Assembly: GCA_903885885.1 (NCBI GenBank)
Contig: CAISKJ010001131.1
Coordinates: 1-5,414, forward strand
Direction: 5' to 3'
DNA from: an uncultured delta proteobacterium
GTDB lineage: Bacteria > Myxococcota_A > Polyangia > Polyangiales > Ga0077539
DNA length: 5,414 bases
Part shown: positions 1 to 3,757 of the stretch, one piece after another
Layout of the letters: each line of letters starts with the position of its first letter
How positions within the stretch are numbered: the stretch's first letter is position 1
Position numbers and translations under genes: made by a program
Notes under the pieces: model-generated
Told to the model about the DNA's origin: nothing
What the model saw: only the letters and a program-made list of their open reading frames with translations
The model's database searches: none

Positions 1-471
1 CACGCGGGCGTCGAGGCCTGCGACGACGGCGCCCGCAACGGCATGTACGGCGCCTGCAACGCGGCGTGCACCGCCGTGGGCCCGCGCTGCGGCGACGGCA
101 CGCGCAACGGCCCCGAGGTGTGCGACGACGGGGCCAGCAACGGCATGTACGGCTTCTGCGACGCGACCTGCACCGGCGCGGGCGCCCGCTGCGGCGACGG
201 CGCGCGCAACGGCCTCGAGGAGTGCGACGACGGCAACGGCAGCAACAACGACGCGTGCCTCAACACCTGCCGCAACGCCCGCTGCGGCGACGGCGTGGAG
301 CTCACCGGCACCGAGGAGTGCGACGACGCCAACGCGAGCAACACCGACAGCTGCACCAACACGTGCCGCAACGCCCGCTGCGGCGACGGCTTCGTGCACG
401 CGGGCGTCGAGGCCTGCGACGACGCCAACCCCCGCGCGGGCGACGGCTGCGACATGATGTGCCGCATCGAG
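1..471 (+). repeat. Five tandem cysteine-rich repeat units (first one partial)
   Basis: CGDG motifs open the units at 88, 190, 283 and 379, and the first unit is cut by the window edge. Unit length is about 93-102 bases. Units 1-3 carry an NGMYG or NG-type variant, while units 3-5 carry the CDDxN...D-x-C variant. DNA identity between units is local and high: positions 1-28 equal 397-424 exactly, and 268-294 equal 364-390 exactly. This suggests duplication or gene conversion between units. Confidence 0.85.
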
Positions 472-867
472 ATGCCGGTCGTTCCCGACGCGGGCACCGA
501 CGCGGGCAGTGACGCTGCGGCGGATGCGAGCGTCGATGCGGCGGTGGATGCTGCGGTGGATGCGAGCGTCGACAGTGGCGTCGATGCGAGCGTCGACGCA
601 GCGGTCGACAGCGGTGCCGACGCGACGGTGGATCCCGACGCGAGCGTCGATGGCGCCGTGACCGATGGCGCCGTGACCGATGGCGCCGTGACCGATGGCG
701 CCGTGACCGATGGCGCCGTGACCGATGGCCCCGTGACCGATGGCGCCGTGACCGTGGCCGACGGCGGCGGAACGACCCCGACCCCGGCGGCAGGCTGCGG
801 ATGCAGCGCCCCGGTCGCACGTCGGACTCTCCGCTCGCCCTCGTGGGCCTCGGCGTGCTGGGCGTGA
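1..867 (+). CDS. Cysteine-rich repeat (DUF4215-like) surface protein, 5'-partial, C-terminal tail frameshifted
   Basis: The frame is open from the first base, so the start lies left of the window; an ATG at 43 is internal to a repeat and is not the start. Residues 1-157 of the visible part are five Cys-rich units of the CGDG...E-x-CDD...C...C type, matching the Myxococcus cysteine-rich repeat/DUF4215 family, with paired cysteines expected to form disulfides outside the cytoplasm. A stalk of Asp, Ala, Ser, Val and Gly follows, ending in seven DGAVT/DGPVT pentapeptides. Next comes GCGCSAP, the type of Cys motif that precedes a MYXO-CTERM anchor. In this frame the end is an unremarkable Arg/Trp-containing stretch stopping at TGA 865-867, while a proper hydrophobic segment plus Arg cluster is readable one frame over. 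The family is usually secreted and surface-attached; its ligand is unknown. The cysteine-repeat identity is firm. The stated 3' end is what the sequence encodes, not necessarily the native end. Confidence 0.87.
   Translation, partial: HAGVEACDDGARNGMYGACNAACTAVGPRCGDGTRNGPEVCDDGASNGMYGFCDATCTGAGARCGDGARNGLEECDDGNGSNNDACLNTCRNARCGDGVELTGTEECDDANASNTDSCTNTCRNARCGDGFVHAGVEACDDANPRAGDGCDMMCRIEMPVVPDAGTDAGSDAAADASVDAAVDAAVDASVDSGVDASVDAAVDSGADATVDPDASVDGAVTDGAVTDGAVTDGAVTDGAVTDGPVTDGAVTVADGGGTTPTPAAGCGCSAPVARRTLRSPSWASACWA
484..648 (+). repeat. Low-complexity Asp/Ala/Ser/Val stalk-coding region
   Basis: This stretch encodes DAGTDAGSDAA followed by repeated VDAAVDASVD-type steps built from GTCGATGCG, GTGGATGCG and GTCGACAGT-like codons. 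The Asp at every third to fifth residue gives a strongly acidic, probably extended linker between the disulfide-rich repeats and the membrane end. Acidic linkers of this kind are common in myxobacterial surface proteins. Confidence 0.7.
649..753 (+). repeat. 15-bp minisatellite, seven copies (DGAVT repeat)
   Basis: There are seven head-to-tail 15-bp units GATGGCGCCGTGACC starting at 649, 664, 679, 694, 709, 724 and 739. Only the sixth differs, by one base (GGC CCC instead of GGC GCC), giving DGPVT instead of DGAVT. The period is a multiple of three, so copy-number change would lengthen or shorten the protein stalk without shifting the frame. Confidence 0.92.
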
Positions 868-896
868 TGCTCACGTCGCGCCGTCGCCGCCGCTAG
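813..896 (+). pseudogene. Out-of-frame MYXO-CTERM-like anchor tail of the upstream protein
   Basis: One frame back from the preceding CDS, the sequence after GCGCSAP reads GRTSDSPLALVGLGVLGVML (813-872), then TSRRRRR and TAG at 894-896. A Cys motif, a short hydrophobic helix, a run of Arg and an immediate stop is the layout of the MYXO-CTERM sorting domain, which in the known system is handled by a myxosortase. The shift lies in or near GCCCCGG at 808-814; one added base there would join the two parts. It may be a true inactivating indel, a sequencing error in a C/G run, or low-level ribosomal slippage from Pro CCG (811-813) to CCC (810-812). The anchor reading is strong; the cause is undecided. 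Confidence 0.72.
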
Positions 897-921
897 ACCG
901 CGCCCCTCCCCCGTTACGCCC

Positions 922-1425
922 TCACAGCGTGCGCTGCCAGAAGCCCACGCTGTGCCACCCGCCGAACTTGTGCCCCACCTCGGGGAACACGCCCACCGCG
1001 CGAAACCCCACGGCCTCGTGGAGCCGCACCGACGCATCGTTGGGCAGCGTGATGCCCGCCACCGCGACGTGAAACCCCGCCGCGCGCAGCCGTTCGAAGA
1101 GCGCCTCGTACAGGGCTCGCCCCACGCCCCGGCCCTGCGCGTCGAGGGCGACGTAGATGCCCGTCTCGACGGTGCGGGCGTAGGCGTCGCGCTCGCGCCA
1201 CGTGCCGGCCTTGCAGTACCCCGCAAAGCGCCCCGCGCGCTCGGCCGCGAGCCAGGGGAAGCGCGCGCGCCCCCTCGCCCACAGCGCCGCGAAATCTTCA
1301 TCGGTCGCGGGCTGCGCGCCGAAGTGAATCGTCGTGCGCTCGATGAAGTGGTTCGTGAGCGCGTTCGCGGGGGCCACGTCGGCCGCGGTAAACTCCCGCA
1401 CGAGAAGGTCGTCGGAGGCGGTCAT
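922..1425 (-). CDS. GNAT N-acetyltransferase, phosphinothricin acetyltransferase (PAT)-like
   Basis: A 167-residue cytoplasmic enzyme that should transfer acetyl from acetyl-CoA to a primary amine. The acetyl-CoA loop QGRGVGRAL is at residues 97-105 after strand ETGIYVAL (87-94). It is followed by AGFHVAVAGI (116-125), the N-D-A-S helix, LHEAVGF (135-141) and the C-terminal FPEVGHKFGGWHSVGFWQ (147-164). The EVGxKFGxW block is characteristic of the PAT/bar branch. Glu87 and His136 sit where that branch has its conserved acid and His. The length is close to the usual 165-185. The ATG at 1423-1425 is chosen because the protein after it begins like the family (VREFTAADVAPA); longer starts at 1449 (ATG) or 1488 (GTG) would enter a non-coding 22-bp array. 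No clear Shine-Dalgarno precedes it. Substrates of relatives include phosphinothricin, methionine sulfoximine and arsinothricin; the substrate here cannot be read from sequence. The gene is convergent with the surface protein, leaving 25 bases without a recognisable terminator. Confidence 0.9.
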   Translation of the reverse strand: MTASDDLLVREFTAADVAPANALTNHFIERTTIHFGAQPATDEDFAALWARGRARFPWLAAERAGRFAGYCKAGTWRERDAYARTVETGIYVALDAQGRGVGRALYEALFERLRAAGFHVAVAGITLPNDASVRLHEAVGFRAVGVFPEVGHKFGGWHSVGFWQRTL

Positions 1426-1444
1426 GGCGCGCGAGCCTACGTCA

Positions 1445-1658
1445 CCCATCGAGGTCCCAGGGAGGGCCTTGAAGGCGGTGCAGCCCACCTCGATGCGGGG
1501 TAGCGACGGCCTACGAGGCGGTGCCGGGGGGCCTTCGAGGTAGCTCCAGAGGGCCTACGTGGAGGTGGGGGTACGGCCTACGCGGTGGGGGCCGACGGCC
1601 TACGAGGTAGCTCCGGGGCGCCTACGAGGTAGCCCCCGGGGGGCTACGAAGAGGGCCC
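1445..1658. repeat. Degenerate tandem array with 22-bp period, about ten units
   Basis: Related units begin at 1445, 1467, 1488, 1510, 1532, 1554, 1577, 1599, 1621 and 1643, with spacings 22, 21, 22, 22, 22, 23, 22, 22 and 22. The core is CCTACGAGGTAGCTCC followed by a G-rich end; it is best conserved at 1532, 1599 and 1621 and weakest at 1467 and 1488. CTACGAGGTAG inside the core (1600-1610 and 1622-1632) is a short inverted repeat, CTAC/GTAG around three bases. The period is not a multiple of three, which argues against coding use. The array fills the spacer between two minus-strand genes, touching the stop of the right one and ending about 20 bases before the start of the acetyltransferase. 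There are no unique spacers, so it is not a CRISPR array. Confidence 0.82.
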
Positions 1659-2206
1659 TACTTCGGCTTCGCGGCGTCGGCGGCAGCGGCGCGCGACGCG
1701 GCGGCCTTGCGACCCATGCCGCTGTAGTAGTCGAGCGCGGGCTGGAGCTTCGTGCGAATGGTGGCGTCGTAGTCGGCCAGGGGCTTGGCGATCTGGTAGG
1801 CCGCCGAGAGCACGGGCTTGCAGAGCTCGCCCTGCGCCAGCACGGTGTCTTCGAGCTTCTGCGCGAGGGGGGCGACTTTGTCGGTCACCGTGGCCAGCAC
1901 CGAGCGGCGCTCGAGCCGCGCGCGCAAGAGGTCGCTCTCGAGCTTCTTCGGGTCGCGCCCGTTGTCCTTGTCGGCGAGCACGCGAAACGCGGCCGGGTCG
2001 TGCTCGATGGTGGCGAGCACCGCGCGCAGCGCCACCGCCTCGCCCTCGTTGCGAATGCGGCCGTCGCTGTGCGACCGGTCATCGACCGTGAACAGCACCA
2101 GCCCCGGGAGCAGCCCCTCGATCTCGGCAATCAGCTCGAGCGCGCGCGCCGCGTTCTTGTGCAGTTGCTCGATGGGCATCTCGTCGATCGTCGTCTTCGT
2201 CGTCAT
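1658..2206 (-). CDS. Hypothetical protein, 182 residues, helical, unrecognised family
   Basis: I do not recognise a family. The protein starts MTTKTTIDEMPIEQLHKNAA and is mostly amphipathic helix by composition. A more hydrophobic step, LLPGLVLFTVDD, lies near residues 32-43 and a charged middle (DKDNGRDPKKLESDLLRARL) near 79-98. There is a single Cys in QGELCKPVL, then YYSGMGRKAA and an Ala/Lys-rich end (last 20 residues) reminiscent of DNA- or polyanion-binding tails. There is no signal peptide, no convincing membrane segment and no catalytic motif. Coding status rests on the G/C-rich third positions, sensible composition and an ATG at 2204-2206 that opens from an AT-rich intergenic region. 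A weak GAG-containing stretch lies upstream as the ribosome site. It shares its strand with the acetyltransferase, but the 22-bp array separates them, so a joint transcript is possible but unproven. Confidence 0.78.
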   Translation of the reverse strand: MTTKTTIDEMPIEQLHKNAARALELIAEIEGLLPGLVLFTVDDRSHSDGRIRNEGEAVALRAVLATIEHDPAAFRVLADKDNGRDPKKLESDLLRARLERRSVLATVTDKVAPLAQKLEDTVLAQGELCKPVLSAAYQIAKPLADYDATIRTKLQPALDYYSGMGRKAAASRAAAADAAKPK

Positions 2207-2220
2207 GGCAGGCTCTCATC

Positions 2221-2250
2221 TCTGCGAGACCGATCGGTGGACCTCGCAGA
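2221..2250. promoter_or_regulatory. Nested inverted repeat, operator or 5'-leader hairpin candidate
   Basis: TCTGCGAG at 2221-2228 is perfectly complementary to CTCGCAGA at 2243-2250. Between them lies a perfect 10-bp palindrome, ACCGATCGGT (2229-2238). It sits 15-44 bases upstream of the minus-strand ATG at 2206 and would overlap the predicted start of that transcript. This fits an operator for a dimeric regulator or a leader hairpin. No regulator family is assigned. Confidence 0.5.
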
Positions 2251-2279
2251 TGTAAATGTGTCGAGCGACGACTTTTCAA
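2251..2279 (-). promoter_or_regulatory. Candidate sigma-70-like promoter for the hypothetical protein
   Basis: On the minus strand TTGAAA (2274-2279) resembles a -35 box and lies 17 bases from TTTACA (2251-2256), a weak -10 match. The predicted start of transcription is near 2244, inside the nested inverted repeat. The -35 is good and the -10 poor, so the call is tentative. Confidence 0.3.
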
Positions 2280-2292
2280 ATACAGCGACGAC
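2264..2292. repeat. Direct repeat AGCGACGAC, two copies 20 bp apart
   Basis: AGCGACGAC occurs at 2264-2272 and again at 2284-2292, each followed by a T-rich stretch. The 20-bp step is about two helical turns. The copies flank the candidate minus-strand -35 box, so they could be paired binding sites for a regulator. Chance is not excluded for 9-mers in high-GC DNA. Confidence 0.35.
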
Positions 2293-2443
2293 GATTTTGA
2301 ATTTCTTCTGCCCGGTGTGCCCCACGGCGCAAACTTCGGCGCGTCGAGGGTGAGATGCTGCGCACCGCCGCGGTCAGGTCACCGCCTCCGTGCTCCTTCG
2401 CATGGGATTCCGCGGCGCTGCCCATCCGCCCCCAGAATTGATC

Positions 2444-2449
2444 TATATA
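2444..2449 (+). promoter_or_regulatory. Candidate -10 box, possibly giving a leaderless ATPase mRNA
   Basis: TATATA stands out in GC-rich surroundings (within AATTGATCTATATAG, 2436-2450). Initiation about seven bases downstream would fall at 2456-2458, on or next to the A of the ATG at 2458. There is no Shine-Dalgarno before that ATG, which agrees with a leaderless transcript. No convincing -35 was seen around 2421-2427. Confidence 0.4.
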
Positions 2450-2457
2450 GCCCGCGT

Positions 2458-3756
2458 ATGAGCGCCGCCTCACCTCGCATGACCGTCACATGGTTCGAAC
2501 CCACGTCGGTGGAGGCCCGGTACTTCGTCAATCGCACGGAGCTTCGCGCCCAGCTCCTCGGGGTGCTCGAGGAGCGTCTCGCCCGCTCTGGCACGTACAC
2601 CATCGGCGTAACCGGGCTTCGGGGAGTGGGCAAGTCGATCTTCTCCCGGTGGTGCCTGGATGCGTTCGCGAAGGCCCACCGCGGTCGGGTCGTCGGCGTG
2701 CACGTTGATCTGCGCATGGTGGGGCTGACGGAGTTTCTCCGCGAGTTTGTCCATCGCCTCAGCGTGGCGACGCGCGCCGAGCTCGACATCGCGAAGGTTG
2801 CCACCGACGACGTTCGCACGCTGCGCCGCTGGCTCGACGAGCTGCAGCTCCTCGCGCGCAGCGAGACGGTTACCGAGAGCGAGCTCAACGCCGTAACCCG
2901 ACAGCACAGCGTGACCGCCGGCTTCAAGACGGGCCTGGTCGATGTGCTGGAGGTCAACAACAGCTTCACCTGGCAGCAGGCCACGACGGCGACGCAGGGC
3001 ACGACACGGCTGTTCCGCGTGACCGCCGACCTGCTGCATCGGGGGCTCCGCGAGGTGCTCGAGCACATCACCACGTGGACGCAGCTCCTCGTGGTGGTGC
3101 TCTTCGACGACCTCGATCAGATGCGCGCCGACGACCTCAAGCTCGCCGTGCGCAACGTGCTCGACATCACCCACTGCGTGCGACTCGTGCACCTGCGCCG
3201 TGAGGCGCTCCTCGACGACATCGTGCGCGAGATGGACCTCTCGTTGGAGGTGCCCCCGCTCGACTGCAAGGCCCTCTGGGAGATGATCGACAAGCGCCTG
3301 GAGAGCGCGCCCGCCTTCGACCGCTCGCTCTATGCACGTGAGGCCGTGCACGATGCGGTGAACGCCCTCTGCAGCGCCACGGGCAGCCCGTTGGTGCTGC
3401 TTCGCTGGCTCACCACCTTCGCCCTCGAAAACGCCTTCACGGACGGTGAGATGACGCGCTGGCACGCGCTCGATCGACTCGAACGGGTCGTGCGCAGCGC
3501 CACGAACAACGCCGCGCGGCCCGCGCTGCTCAAGAGCCTCGCGGCGGCGCTCGACAGCGTGACCGAGGTCGAGCCCGGGGTGTTCGACGCCGAGGGCATC
3601 GAGAAGATGCTCCGCGACAAAGACCGCAAGGAGGCTACGCGCCTGGGGCTCCTCGGGCGCGTCGACCAGAACGACGCCGACGCGGACTACTGGGTGCACG
3701 GCGCGCTGGCCTTGCTGCGCCCCACCGTCGCGAAGGCCCTTCGCGGCGAGGCGTAA
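2458..3756 (+). CDS. STAND/AAA-like P-loop ATPase
   Basis: A 432-residue soluble protein expected to bind and hydrolyse ATP as a molecular switch. YFVNRTEL (22-29) resembles the FVGRExEL entry motif of STAND and ORC-type ATPases. Walker A is GLRGVGKS (53-60) and Walker B is LLVVVLFDDLDQ (210-221), with acidic DDLD. VRLVHLRRE (241-249) occupies the sensor-1 place, LEVPPL follows, and GSPL (309-312) matches the GxP motif of STAND proteins. The last 80 residues, including DAEGIEKMLRDKDRKEATRL, could be a winged helix. About 150 residues separate Walker A and B, longer than usual and without a membrane helix. No sensor or effector domain is present. The ATG at 2458 is chosen because the frame upstream to 2317 encodes non-protein-like sequence; ATG 2479 (residue 8) is the alternative. 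The stop lies one base before the TPR gene, implying one transcript and a shared complex (inference). KAP-like or other AAA placement remains possible. Confidence 0.88.
   Translation: MSAASPRMTVTWFEPTSVEARYFVNRTELRAQLLGVLEERLARSGTYTIGVTGLRGVGKSIFSRWCLDAFAKAHRGRVVGVHVDLRMVGLTEFLREFVHRLSVATRAELDIAKVATDDVRTLRRWLDELQLLARSETVTESELNAVTRQHSVTAGFKTGLVDVLEVNNSFTWQQATTATQGTTRLFRVTADLLHRGLREVLEHITTWTQLLVVVLFDDLDQMRADDLKLAVRNVLDITHCVRLVHLRREALLDDIVREMDLSLEVPPLDCKALWEMIDKRLESAPAFDRSLYAREAVHDAVNALCSATGSPLVLLRWLTTFALENAFTDGEMTRWHALDRLERVVRSATNNAARPALLKSLAAALDSVTEVEPGVFDAEGIEKMLRDKDRKEATRLGLLGRVDQNDADADYWVHGALALLRPTVAKALRGEA
3729..3745 (+). other. Short inverted repeat at the 3' end of the ATPase gene, before the next ribosome site
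   Basis: CGCGAAG at 3729-3735 pairs with CTTCGCG at 3739-3745 around a three-base loop. It ends two bases before the GAGG that serves the next gene. It has no U-tract and lies inside coding sequence, so it is not a terminator. It could modulate translation of the downstream gene, or be chance in GC-rich DNA. Confidence 0.3.
3748..3751 (+). promoter_or_regulatory. Shine-Dalgarno site fixing the GTG start of the TPR gene
   Basis: GAGG at 3748-3751 lies six bases before GTG 3758-3760. It overlaps the last codons of the ATPase gene, as expected for translational coupling. It is the main reason for choosing this GTG, since the next in-frame ATG is about 430 bases further on. Confidence 0.6.
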
Positions 3757-3757
3757 C

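Noticed and set aside
805..816. Canonical -1 programmed frameshift site at the anchor junction
   Set aside because: The zero-frame codons AGC GCC CCG GTC do not form an X XXY YYZ heptamer; only a single-tRNA Pro slip is conceivable.
897..921. Bidirectional terminator between the convergent surface protein and acetyltransferase genes
   Set aside because: The 25 bases are C-rich and contain no inverted repeat or T-run.
1426..1488. Longer starts for the acetyltransferase (ATG 1449 or GTG 1488)
   Set aside because: They add up to 21 residues encoded by the 22-bp array, unlike the start of PAT-family proteins, and have no convincing ribosome site.
1445..1658. CRISPR array
   Set aside because: The units are contiguous and degenerate, with no unique spacers and no cas genes nearby.
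1559..2353. 264-codon plus-strand open frame over the array and the unknown gene
   Set aside because: It runs through a 22-bp tandem array whose period breaks frame repetition, and is Arg/Val/Gly-rich antisense to a better minus-strand gene.
2317..2457. 47-residue N-terminal extension of the ATPase
   Set aside because: The encoded sequence is Pro/Arg/Cys-rich and unlike the start of such ATPases; it also spans the probable promoter.
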